Source: Mytilus galloprovincialis (taxonomy: Eukaryota > Mollusca > Bivalvia > Mytilida > Mytilidae). From it: a DNA stretch of 64,000 nucleotides. The notes under the pieces are model-generated. The model was not told the DNA's origin, did not search any database, and saw nothing but the letters and a program-made list of their open reading frames with translations. The position numbers were made by a program, and so were the translations under genes. Each line of letters opens with the position of its first letter. Positions within the stretch are counted from its first letter, which is position 1. Shown in pieces: positions 46,525 to 57,749 of this stretch. The stretch covers positions 90,057,795 through 90,121,794 of the forward strand of contig NC_134843.1 of NCBI RefSeq assembly GCF_965363235.1. Direction: 5' to 3'.

Positions 46525-47948
46525 GGCCGTGTTCACATTGACCTAAACTCGGTGTTGTGTTAGTGTAATTCACACGTAAACTAAACGCAGTTACGTTCCC
46601 ATTGATAAAACTCAATGTTTACATGTTGTTTAAATCATGTTTTGTCTACATTTAGTCGATGGCCAATGTAGGCCTTGTGTGAGTTAAGTGTACACAAAAC
46701 TAGATATTTAGGATATGAATTTTACCATGTTTCTTTGAAGAAAAAAAACGTTTTTTGAATGAAATTGATATTTATAATAACTATTAATTAAGTTATCTGC
46801 ATACCTATTTGGCTAAACTTGATATCTTGCTTTGTTACTTAAGGTAGCTCAAAGCTTCATCATTGCCAAACACGTAAATAAAGGCAACAGTAGTATACCG
46901 CTGTTCAAACTCATAAATCCATGGACAAAAAACAAAATCGGGGTAACAAACTAAAACTGAGGGAAACGCATTAAATATAATAGGAGAACAACGACACAAC
47001 ACTACAATGTAACACACACATAAACGGACCAAGCATCAGACAAAATCCCACGAGAATAACAAATATAACATCAAAACCAAATACATGAATTTGGGATAGA
47101 CAAGTACCGTGACACGTCTTATCGCAATGTGAATTTACACTAAATCATATGAAAATATCTTCCCGAATCAAATGGATGTACACATAAATATTTGCCACTG
47201 GTCTTTACTCTATCAACGATTCACTCATATATGCATTATTTAAAGGAGCATGCGGTATCTCAGATCCGGTAAAATGAACTTTGAAAAAAAACCCCAAAAA
47301 AAACATAAATAATGTACGAACTGTTATTTTAAAGCAAAAGTTGTAGTTGTTAAGAAGTATCTACATGGTAGTATTTGGTCATTGCTCTTGATTCAAACTC
47401 GTGACCGTTTTATTCAAGCAAAACTAATGAAATTAGAAAATGTGATTTTTTTTCTCACCAAATCATCAACTCGCTATAATATATATCTTTTTAAATATCG
47501 AGTCTACGCAAATGTATGCGTACACATACGAAATTTGTCCGGCCTACTTGTGAAAAACCGTTGGTGGCGGTATATTCCGGAAAGTTTCTTTTTTCATTTT
47601 TTTCGACACTAACCATCAATTAGTTTTTCAGTATTGAACATAAGGTATGGGGGAAATTTTTATTCACTTTTTTTTCTGTCATCTGCTTGATCAGAAAAAT
47701 CATAGCCCCCGTTTTTAAAGTCAAATCATAGTTTTCTAATTGCTAGAAAAGTGTCCGAGAAATTTGAATTCGCTTTTATGTAATGAACATTTAAATGACA
47801 TATAGTTTACAAGTTTGAACAAATCTAATGTTCAGGTAATTAAACCTGGTGTTTTGATGGGAACAGATTTAATGTGAAACCAATTTACATTACACTAAAC
47901 TAATTGTAAACATGTTTACTGTACACGACGTTTGATGTGAATACGGCC
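46525..47948. mobile_element. PIF/Harbinger-like non-autonomous element with nested R2
   Basis: Terminal inverted repeats are ggccgtgttcacattgacct at the left and ggccgtattcacatcaaacg at the right (reverse-complemented). TTA flanks both ends (46522-46524 and 47949-47951), the usual 3-bp duplication of that superfamily. Subterminal motifs (tagtgtaatt, gttcccat, gtttacatgtt) are also inverted across about 120 bases. No transposase is present. An R2 fragment at 46877-47145 was inserted later. Confidence 0.7.
46877..47145 (-). repeat. R2 fragment nested in the TIR element
   Basis: aaataaaggcaacagtagta, cggggtaacaaactaaaact and agtaccgtgacacgtcttat match 44312-44560 closely (roughly 90 percent by eye). 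Confidence 0.8.
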
Positions 47949-48179
47949 TTAGACGTGTCTTGGTATTTAAACATCCAACATTCATGTATTTGGTTATAAT
48001 GTTCCTTTGTTGATACTGTTTGATATTGTATTATGTGTTATCATTTGTAGTTTTAATACTGTTGTACATTTCACGTTACTACTTAATTGTCAGTATTGTC
48101 GAGTAAATTACATTTCCCCATAGATAAGGTATTGTGTTAGACCAAATAGTTATGACGTCGTCACAGCATTTATTTAAAT

Positions 48180-48565
48180 TAGCCTTCGTTATTATGCTGA
48201 ACTGTTACATCACTGTCCCAGGTTAGGGGAAAGGTTGGGATCCTGATAACATGTTTAACCCCGCCACATTCTGTATGTATATCTGTGGCTGTCCAAAGTC
48301 ATGAGCCTGTAATTCAGTGGTTGTTGTTTGTTGATGTGTTACATATTTGTTTTTCGTTCATTTTTTGTACATAAATAAGAGCGTTAGTTTTCTCGTTTGA
48401 ATTGTTTTACATTTGTAATTTCCATAACCTTTAATTTATAGCTGACTATGCGTAATGGGCTTTGCTTAGTGTAGAAGCCTTGCGGTGACCTATATTTGTT
48501 AATTTCTATGTTATTTGGTCTCTTGTGGAGAGTTGTCTCATTGACAATCATACTACATTTTCTTA
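48180..48565 (+). repeat. dispersed repeat R1, long copy
   Basis: Matches 33950-34295 over its whole length (catgtttaaccccgccacat, gttacatatttgtttttcgt, ggagagttgtctcattgaca) with more substitutions than the 3' part at 60534. Confidence 0.8.
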
Positions 48566-48774
48566 TTCATATTTTTATACCGTAATACTCATAATAATTA
48601 TTAAGACTCATATTGTTTTGGATCTCGCTCCATTTAATTGTATGAATCTTAAGATTGTCTATACATTTCAAAACAGACATCGGTGTTTGTGGTGTCCTGT
48701 GCTGCCGTTAATGAAATATGGTCATTGTTATTTGGCGGTAAACATGCAATAATGTACTATTATATTATTTATTT

Positions 48775-49135
48775 TTACATTTCTCTGTGCTGAATGTTCT
48801 CGCAATTGTTTGTACTGTATCCTTGTCACCTAACATGCCTTATGTCGTCATTTTAGCAATAATTATTTAAGTTGTTATATAAGCGGGAGGTTTGGCTAGA
48901 TATAAAAATAGGCTCACCCACCATTTTATCTTAAAATGTCCTATAACAAGTAAACAATATGATTTTTTAATGTATGTTGGCGTTTGTATTGTTGCACTTC
49001 AGTGTTTCTGGTGTTCGTGGTTGTTTTCCTTTTAAAGTTGATGTGTTTCCCTCGGTTTTAGTTTGTAACCCGGATGTGTTTTCTCTCAATCAATTGATGA
49101 CTTTTGAACAGCGGTAAACTACTGTGACCCTTATT
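48775..49135 (+). repeat. R2 copy
   Basis: ctgaatgttctcgcaattgt, aagcgggaggtttggctaga, gtttgtaacccggatgtgtt and gaacagcggtaaactactgt in R2 order. Confidence 0.7.
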
Positions 49136-49139
49136 TGTA

Positions 49140-49870
49140 ACAGATGTTGCAAGAACTTTTACTGGAGAAAACCAGACAAACGATAAAATTGAGTTACTTA
49201 AAAAAAAAACACTTAAAGAAGAGACAGATTTGCAAATAGAAATTAATTTTGAAATCTACATTTTCTGATAAACATTATGAAGGTAGCGATTATCACTAAG
49301 AACATTAAAAAGATTTTACAGCCGTTAAATGGCAGACGTATAGAACAATCCATTTTACGGACCTAATAGATTTTTAAAAAGTTTTAAGATTGAAAATTAA
49401 AATGATTGAAAAAAGTATAAATTGATATAGTATTTTCACTTCATTAAATTCAGTTGAATAATGTTCAATTGAACGTGCTTATCTGCAGAATATGTTGATT
49501 TGACTTCACTTTTCAAAACCATTAGAATGTTTTAGCAATTATTTTCTTGTAAAACCGTTGCATTGCAAATGATTATTTTATCTGATGTGGTTTTATTTTA
49601 TGTTTTCTTTTAATTATGTTTACAGCTCTAATACGTCAGGTCATTTAAAACAATATTTGCATCTCGTAATGAGTTTTTTTTTTATACCTAACTGTTTTAA
49701 GATAGATAAGGCTTTTGAAAATCACTTTTATTTTTACAGTTAAATCAATAGAATGAAGATAGAAAGACATAAAATACATAAGGGGTAATAAAAACAGAAA
49801 CAGTAGGAAATATATTACTACGGACAAAGAGAACAACAAAAATAAAGGCAGACAACAAAAGATCACAAAT
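49140..49870. other. AT-rich noncoding stretch
   Basis: No feature seen before the satellite begins. Confidence 0.3.
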
Positions 49871-49875
49871 TGCAG

Positions 49876-50580
49876 GCATGATCTACATAAAAGCACCCAA
49901 ACAACAACACACATACAAAGATGATCTACACAAAAGCACCCATACAACATCACACATACAAAAATGATCTACACAAAAGCACCCATACAACATCACACAT
50001 ACAAAGATGATCTACACAAAAGCACCCATAAAACATCACACATACAAAGATGATCTACACAAAAGCACCCACACAACATCACACATACAAAGATGATCTA
50101 CAAAAAAGCACCTATACAACATCACACATACGAAGATCATCTACACAAAAGCACACATACAACATCACACATACAAAGATGATCTACACAAAAGCACCCA
50201 TACAACATCACAGATACAAAGATAATCTACACAAAAGCACCCACACAACATCACACATACAAAGATGATCTACACAAAAGCACACACACAACATCACACA
50301 TACAAAAATGATCTACACCAAAGCACCAACATAACATCACACATACAAAGATGATCTACATAAAAGCACCCACACAACATCACACATACAAAGATGATCT
50401 ACACAAAAGCACCCACACAACATCACACATGCAAAGATGATCTACACCAAAGCACCAACACAACACCACACTTACAAAGATGATCTACACAAAAGCACCC
50501 AAACAACATCACATATACAAAGATGATCTACACAAAAGCACCCATACAACTTCACACATACAAAGATGATCTACACAAAA
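49876..50580. repeat. 43-bp satellite array, about 16 copies
   Basis: Unit aaagatgatctacacaaaag followed by cacccatacaacatcacaca and tac, with small variants (cacacatac, caccaacac, ctacacc). Stop-free frames across it are an effect of the repeat composition. Noncoding. Confidence 0.95.
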
Positions 50581-50589
50581 CATCAGACA

Positions 50590-52160
50590 TCCAGATTGTT
50601 ATGGGCAACTATTTTCTCCATAGGCGGTAATGATAGCTTTTTTCCAAATATAGACTATAGAAAGTTGATTTTTTTCACAAAACCTTGCGAGAGTTAAAAA
50701 AACAAATATTCGAACAGAATTTTAGGTCCAAACAATATAGTTGCTTATACTAAACGTTATTTGTACTTATCTCCCATGTATGCCTATCAATTATGCACTT
50801 GAAATTCGAGCTCATCCTATCGGTGACAAGACATCTCAGTTCCGTTAGGGCTAAGGAAAATAATTTATTTTGTCTTTAGTATAATGCAGAGTGCACGAAA
50901 CATCTATAAATAAAAAAAATAACGGGCGCACATGTCGACCAATCAGGATTAGCCATAAACCACCAAACATAACTTCTCCAACTTAGAACATATAGTTTTG
51001 CGAAAGTTTTAAAACATATAGAATGATATTGCATTGCTGGATTTAATACGGGGTAATGAATTAAGGCGTTAACAAACCTCAATTTAACCAATATTCAAAA
51101 TCCTTTTATCAACATTGGCCATATTTCGAGTTTCAACTTACATTAACCATGGTATATTGATTCAACGTTGAAAGCTGACGTTTATTCAATATCGAATCAA
51201 CGTTACTGTGCCTGCTGGGTACACTCTTAATTCTGAATGTTCCTGTAATGTAAATTGAGTTATGTTCATAAAATGGCTGCGCCCATAAAATTTAAAAGTT
51301 TATTGTAACCTAGAAGCTAGGCTTATCTACAAAAAAAAAAAAAACACCATAAACCGAGATGGTGAATTATGGTGCTCCGCTCCGGAAAGGTCAGCAGATG
51401 AATCTCCACTTGTCATATCCGTCACGTTATTCCACATGAAACATACTGATAAGATCAAGCTAGTGATCAAGCATTATACAACAGCAAACTATGTGTTTTA
51501 GACATATGTACGAGATAAAAATAACATTATGATTAATTAAATTAATTAAAAATGAACACAGAATTAAAGACTATTATTTAAGAAGCAGAAAGTCAAACAT
51601 CATTTTACATTTAATTTGTTTTCTTCTGGTTATAAGAACATTCGTACCACTAGACCCTATATATACTAAATACTGCAAGAGCCGAGTGCTATCTGTGTTT
51701 TCATTTAAATGATTCTACAGTATCCGATGTAACATATTTCACGGAAACCATAGACGTGCAATTTGCAAGAAAATAAATATAAGTACTTGTCTAAGAGATA
51801 AATCATCACAATTATCGCATTTCAAAAGTAAATAAATACTATGATCTTTTTCGACATCTGGTATCAAAATCTTACTTAACAAAACGTTAAGAAGGAATGT
51901 ATAAGTAAAATCGGTGGTCTGACTTTTTGCTAAGTTTCATTCAAACATAAGGTGCAGGTATTTGAGAACTTTTGTCTAAAACATAAATGAAGAGAAGATG
52001 GGTTTAAACCTTTTGTGTAATTGACACACCTTATCATATATTAACATGTTGTGTAATTTGCTATATCTTCAGAGCGGACATATTGTCTACCATGACGAAA
52101 GTCATTCCATTTGGATTGTACAGGTCTCTTAAATGAATAAGTAAAATGACAAAACTTCAT
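50590..52160. other. noncoding stretch
   Basis: A short R6-like block at about 51340-51430 (aaaccgagatggtgaattat, ggtgctccgctccggaaagg). No gene seen. Confidence 0.35.
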
Positions 52161-52164
52161 TACC

Positions 52165-52700
52165 CAATGAAAAATTCAAATCAGAGAGTCCATTATTAAA
52201 CGGCAATATCAAAACCTCAAACGCATCAAAGAAAAACTACTGGCAAATCCCCGACTTGTTGCTGCTATGTCCTTGTGTGAAAAATGTGGTTCAAATCTGT
52301 CTCATAGCCAGCACGATAGTTGCATTAACATCACATCAAGTCAGACAAACAAACAGACCCAGTAGGGAAAAATGTTTTTAAAAAGTGGTACAGCAGTCAA
52401 TATTGGCTTATAGTCTTTATCACTATGACAACAAACACATATGCCAGCATAGAAAATCAAAATGGCATATAGACGAAGTACATATGTAAAAATGAAAGAC
52501 AAGAAGACACAAAATGGGAAAAGCACAAAAACACATTGGCGGTATGCATAAATACCGAGCCTTGCCTAAAGAATATTAACAAAATGGACTTAACACATGT
52601 AACAGTAACAGTTGTTATTTTACATAGACAAACAAAATAGCACTATAACACGTAATTATTATAACAAACAACGTCAGTATTTAGAATCTATACTCTTTAT
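52165..52700 (+). repeat. R3 copy, short form
   Basis: caaatcagagagtccattat, gctgctatgtccttgtg (diverged), cagcagtcaatattggctta and acaaacaacgtcagtattta. Only one internal sub-repeat. Confidence 0.6.
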
Positions 52701-52704
52701 ATAT

Positions 52705-53310
52705 CTATACTATAACCATCATATATAATTTGTGATGTTGATACAAAATATATATCAATTAGGTCTTGATATCTGCCGATGACGTATTTTTTGAAAAGAA
52801 AACTAAACGTTCTTTGACATAAACCTATGTCTCAACCTTTCATACACTGTTGATGTATACCAAGTTCTGATCAGCATCAACAATCTGTCTGCATATATCT
52901 GAATTATACATTTTCGTTGCCTTTAGTTCGTATAGATATAAACCGTGACAATTTCTAAAACGTGTTGTCATTTAAACTTGAAAATTTGAAGATAACCGTG
53001 GTATAATTCCTATTTGAAATACCGAAATTTGCAAACAAAATCTAATAAAACAGTGGGGTAATATGAAACAGTGGGGGTAAAATAAAACAGTGGGGGTAAT
53101 ATGAAACATAACAGATGTGATTACCCTTCATCATACTAATATATTCCTGACAATAAAAGTGACCGAATGTTAACGTTGGGAGTGATAACACTGCCTTTAG
53201 GACAAATAATAGACTACACTTTCACCGTTAGAAACAATGCAGGCATGAATTAAAATAGCTATATATATAGCACACACATGAAAACAACAAAGAAAATACA
53301 TCAACAGCAA
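52705..53310. other. noncoding stretch with a short tandem motif
   Basis: At about 53049-53108, aaacagtggggtaatatg recurs three times with small changes. Nothing else seen. Confidence 0.45.
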
Positions 53311-53313
53311 ACA

Positions 53314-53631
53314 TTAGATTGAGCAACACAAACTCATTAAGGTTGTATATTGGGGGTTTTGAATGGTACGCCCCACTTGTGGCAGCTGTTGAGTTAACAA
53401 TTTTAATGATGAATACGACACATGGATTGTGTCCATGGCTATCTGCAGCCCATGTGTTTCAAACCAGGCATACAAATATAAGACAGCATCTGTAAAACTT
53501 TCGAAGAAGTGACTTTGAAACCTTTCCTTCGACAGCTTCATTGTTAGAATACTATCAGGGAAATCAAGATATGTAAAGCAACACATGGATAACATATCAA
53601 CTGGGTGCTTCTGGAATGTACGTACATTCAC
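53314..53631 (-). CDS. candidate terminal exon, unknown protein
   Basis: The minus strand is open to a stop at 53314-53316. A possible acceptor (gtacattccag|AAGC) would start the exon at about 53611 with KHPVDMLSMCCFTYLDFPDS. Downstream are RFQSHFFESFTDAVLYLYAW and LLTQQLPQVGRTIQNPQYTT. The composition is protein-like, but I recognise no family and see no companion exon, and it may be a decayed transposon fragment. Confidence 0.25.
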   Translation of the reverse strand: MNVRTFQKHPVDMLSMCCFTYLDFPDSILTMKLSKERFQSHFFESFTDAVLYLYAWFETHGLQIAMDTIHVSYSSLKLLTQQLPQVGRTIQNPQYTTLMSLCCSI

Positions 53632-53639
53632 AAAAAATG

Positions 53640-54015
53640 AAAGGGCACAAATTGAAAACTGAAATAGATCCTAGTTCTTAAATAAGCCCTATTGTCAATT
53701 AAAAGATTAAATCAAGGTCTGGAGTTGACTGAACTGTATCCCTTATGTCATTGTGTCAAGTTCATTTGGTTGGATCCTGTCCTGCAACAGTTACTCAATC
53801 ATTCATGGTAGGTCATCATCTTAATATACTTTTTAAAAAGAAGAATAAAGAAAAGTTTCGAAAATTAGTGTCACTCTTTGTTTACTGGTAGGAGAATATT
53901 GATTGTAACTACCAAAACATTTGCAAAAATAAATCAAACGATTTTGTATTAATTAATATTATATCAAGAAGATTTAGCTTTCATTGAGGGTTTTGTTTGA
54001 ATCAGTGTGGTCTTA
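53640..54015. other. noncoding stretch
   Basis: No feature seen. Confidence 0.3.
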
Positions 54016-54017
54016 AC

Positions 54018-54100
54018 AAAGAGCAGTTTGTCGTTATCAGTTTACTTTCGATTTATGAGTTTGACTGTCCCTTTGGTATCTTTCGTCCCTCTGTTGTCTC
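54018..54100 (+). repeat. dispersed repeat R5 copy
   Basis: tatgagtttgactgtccctt and tggtatctttcgtccctctg match 63905-63990 (tatgagtttgattgtccctt, tgatatctttcgttctcttt). Confidence 0.6.
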
Positions 54101-54599
54101 CTCCCAAAAAAATGTGTTTGCCTTTCTTTTTTATAAACAGATTTGTACTAATTATTAGAATTAGAATAATTAGAACAAGGAATACGGGTGTAAATGGTAT
54201 GAAACAGAACTGTTTTAAACCAAAAAAAAAATAACTTTAGTGAATGTAGATCATCGGTGTATATTGCCTCAGATACAAGTGTCTTATACTTTGCCAAAAG
54301 GAAGATGTTACTTTTCTTTCTTTCGAAATATAATAAAAAGTATGGGTCACCGTGCTATTCTTCAACCTACATGGCGTTCAAAATTGCACAAATTTACAGT
54401 ACGTATCTTTGACGCCCAGTTTTGATATATGTAAATAAAAATTTGAAAGATAATTCGTTGAGCATTTTGCAGATCTAGTAATATACAATTGTTTTTAAAA
54501 AACTTCTATAATTTGGATATCCAGAAGAGTGAATTAAGAATTAGTTTTTCATATTTAGTTGCAATTCTGAGAGAAAATCAAAACAACTTTTTCAGAATT

Positions 54600-54722
54600 T
54601 TACTCCCCAGTGTGGCTGGCTATGCGGTATGGGCTTTGCTCATTATTAAAGCCCGTACGGTGACCAATAGTTGTTTGGTCTCTTGTGGAGAGTTGTCTCA
54701 TTGGCAATCATACCATATATTC
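54600..54722 (+). repeat. R1 3' part
   Basis: ctatgcggtatgggctttgc, gagttgtctcattggcaatc and ataccatat match the 3' part of R1 at 34180-34290. Confidence 0.75.
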
Positions 54723-54744
54723 ATTTATATTCATACGTACATAA

Positions 54745-54865
54745 TATTGCGGGGTTAAACATGTTTGAGGGATCCAAACCCTTACCTAATTTGGGACAGT
54801 GGTGTAACAGTACAACAAAAGAACGAACTATAAAAATCCATTGAAAACGGCTTTAATCATTAGAT
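54745..54865 (-). repeat. R1 5' part in opposite orientation
   Basis: gcggggttaaacatgtttga, tttgggacagtggtgtaaca and gaacgaactataaaaatcca are the R1 5' part in reverse, 22 bases from the forward 3' part, so two R1 pieces face each other. Confidence 0.75.
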
Positions 54866-54869
54866 GGAT

Positions 54870-55960
54870 ACAAATAGAAATACAAATACCAAAAACAATG
54901 AGTGTACGTGACCGCGTACTTGTACGTCCCAACAACTAAAAAGACACTTAATACAGACTTGAGAGTACTTGCAGTTATTTACAGTTAGTTGAAAGCCAAT
55001 AACAACTAAAAAAACATTCATTTAATACCAGACCCATTTTTCTTTTGTTAATTCTTATTAATCGAGAAAATAAAATATATTGTTAACGCCTTAATTCCAT
55101 ATTTGTATCTACGTGTTCTTTTTCAGGTATGAGGGATGCCTGATATATTCATCGACTGACTCAATTAATTGTATCTGTGTTTTTGTATGTGATTGGTTAT
55201 GGTTTCAACCAAATCTGCCCTTTAAGACTTACAAAATGTAAGGATGTACTTAGGTGAAATTAAGAAAATCAAGAAATCAAAATTGATACCATAAATGAGT
55301 ATAGGAAATAGTTAAGGAAAAAAAATAAGTTAAAAACATTGATAGGTCATGGAGCTCCTTTTCAAGATATTTGATTTTTTAAATATGGCGGGAAAGGGCT
55401 GACTCGGACTTGTACCTTATATTTGCATTGGTATTATTTGGGTCGCAAATCAAAAGAAAAAAAATCAAGAATCTGCTTACATTTTGACAAATGACCTTTT
55501 ATGAGCTATTAAGTCTGATATGAAAATATAAATGGATGTTATTGGGCAAACTATTTAACCTTATAATATATGAAAAAACAAGGAGTCCGAATATTTGACA
55601 CAAACTCCAAAACCTAACCTAATTACATCCTTAAAGTGCACGATTGTGGTCTCAATAGGCCCAGTATACAATATTGATTAGTAAGGAAAAAATTCAAACA
55701 AAGTTACCAGCAAACAAGCGAGAAGGGATAAATAGTTAGCATTATTATGTAATGCTGCTATAATATTTCAGAGTTAAAGGTTGTCTGCATTCAAAACCAT
55801 AAGATCACGTGTTTATATATCCAAGTTAATACAGAATGTCATAGTATGGGTTTCAAATCAGGATCTTTGTACTTGATATACTGTTTCTGGGAAAGTTGTA
55901 GAACTAAGGGTTACTAAACGTAAAATGCCATTGCTGACATTTATACTAACGGATGAGTGT
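54870..55960. other. noncoding stretch
   Basis: No gene or repeat recognised. Confidence 0.3.
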
Positions 55961-55964
55961 GAAA

Positions 55965-56155
55965 ATTGATTAGTAATGAATTTATTGCTATCTATTTCGT
56001 GAATCAAGAAAATCTTACATGTTCGTGGGTATTTAATTTCGTGGTTTTGCCAAAGTCTGCATACAAGCCTAAAGAAAATGTTTGTTATTTAATTTCGTGG
56101 TTTGCCGGTATCAACGAAATCAACGAAAATTGCTATCCAACGAATAATTATTAAT
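55965..56155. repeat. short dispersed repeat with atttcgtggtttgcc motif
   Basis: Two versions of tatttaatttcgtggttttg / tatttaatttcgtggtttgc are followed by ggtatcaacgaaatcaacga and attgctatccaacgaataat. I associate this pattern with a repeat widespread in molluscs. The open frame through it is not a gene. Confidence 0.5.
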
Positions 56156-56164
56156 CCACAGTAT

Positions 56165-56525
56165 TATTCGTGTGTTTTCTGTCCTATATATTCTCCAATT
56201 TATCTGTTTTGTAGTCCTGTCATGTAATGTTGTCATTTTAATGTTATATTTAACATTGTCATAAACGCGGGAGGTTTGGCTAGCCACAAAACCAGGTACA
56301 ATCCACCATTTTTATTCTTAAAAATGTCCTGTACCAAGTCAGGAAAATGGTAAATTTTATATTATAGCTCGTTTCTATGTGTGTTACATTTTAGTGTTGT
56401 GTTTCTGTTGTGTCGTAGTAGATTTGATGTGCTTCACTCAGTTTTGGTTTGTGCCCCGGATTTGTTTTTTCTCAATCGATTTGTGAATTTCAAACAGCGG
56501 TATATACTATTGTTGATTTTATTTA
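56165..56525 (+). repeat. R2 copy
   Basis: gtcctgtcatgtaatgttgt, acgcgggaggtttggctagc, cacaaaaccaggtacaatcc and gtcctgtaccaagtcaggaa, ending with cagcggtatatactattgtt. Confidence 0.8.
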
Positions 56526-56529
56526 GAAG

Positions 56530-57250
56530 TTTGATCAAAATATGAGTCATTTTAGCTCTGCTTATACACGTTCAGCATTTCTAGTAGAAGCTGTTAAAAT
56601 ACTAAAAATTAAAGAATAAATATAGACTTTCAAAATTAAAATAATATTGAAGCATCCGAGTCCTTTTAGCTCTGCTTACAATTTTCAAAAGTTTCAATGA
56701 AAGCTCTTCGAAGTACGGAACACAGCAGATCCTATTCAATTTTTGTTCAATCGTTTGTTTCTGTGTTTAACGTTTAATTCATTTAAAATGACGTGATATT
56801 GTCTAATAGAAGTGAGTGATACTATAAATAAAGCTACGTTTACTTCCTTATAAATACAAGGAATTCAATTACAACAGAAGCTATCAATGTTCTAAAATAA
56901 TAAAAGTCGTTTAACTCTAGCAATAAAAGCAAATGGAAATCAGACATCTTTACACAACCGGGCATTGTAATTGTATCCATACACTGATTAATACGACTAC
57001 AATACCCATGTTACAACATCATTTCACTACCATTGAATGATGTGAATTCTCTGGAAAGGAAATTAATTAGAACGTAGAAGTTACTGACTATTTATCCAAG
57101 TCATATAATAGATAGCACGAAGGAATAATATAACATTAACACAACTCAATATTAAAAATATGAACCATTTAGAATATATTGTGATATTTGCGATTCAAAA
57201 TTTGAAAGTCAAGGTCAATATCATTAGAAGCCTTATCTAACCTTCATTAA
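56530..57250. other. noncoding stretch
   Basis: No feature seen. Confidence 0.3.
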
Positions 57251-57254
57251 AAAT

Positions 57255-57490
57255 AAAATAGCAAAAATACCGAACTCCAGTAAAAATTTAAATTGGTAAG
57301 TCCTTATCAAATTGCAAACGATAAAGCTGAAACACATCAAACGAACGAAACACAAGTGTCATATTCCTGACTTGGTACAGGCATTCCTCGATGAAGAAAA
57401 AGATTTTATAGTTACCTAAACCTCTCACTTGTATGAAAGTCGCCTAAAATTGCATTATATTGACAGCAATATGTGAACAAAACAACCCGA
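57255..57490 (+). repeat. R3 fragment
   Basis: aacacatcaaacgaacga, catattcctgacttggtaca, cctctcacttgtatgaaagt and ttgacagcaatatgtgaac follow R3 order; the rest is missing. Confidence 0.65.
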
Positions 57491-57597
57491 CGGGCATCTG
57501 GCCTTTGTAAGTCTTGTAAGATTTTTAATTTTAGTTCATGTTTTGGAGTTAATAGTTATCAAAGATAAGTATGACATCCATTTTCACTGAACTAGTA

Positions 57598-57748
57598 CAA
57601 TTTTTTTTTCGAGGGCCACATGGTGCTTCCTCTGGGTGCAGATTTTCTCGCAGCGGTGAAGAACCTTTGGTGGCCTTCGGCTGGTAACTGCCCTTTGGTC
57701 TTGATGTTGTCTCTGTGACATATTCCCAATTTCAAAACTTAATTTTAT
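57598..57748 (-). repeat. R4 fragment, reverse
   Basis: ttggtggccttcggctggta and tgatgttgtctctgtgacat are, in reverse, the first 150 bases of the R4 copy at 59775-60360 (agagacaacaacccaa, ggtcaccaac). Confidence 0.6.
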
Positions 57749-57749
57749 T

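Noticed and set aside
50050..50268. ORF of repeated YTKAP-type peptides
   Set aside because: It is a frame through the 43-bp satellite and breaks when the unit phase shifts.
54489..54758. 89-codon plus-strand ORF
   Set aside because: Its second half is the R1 repeat; no coding evidence.
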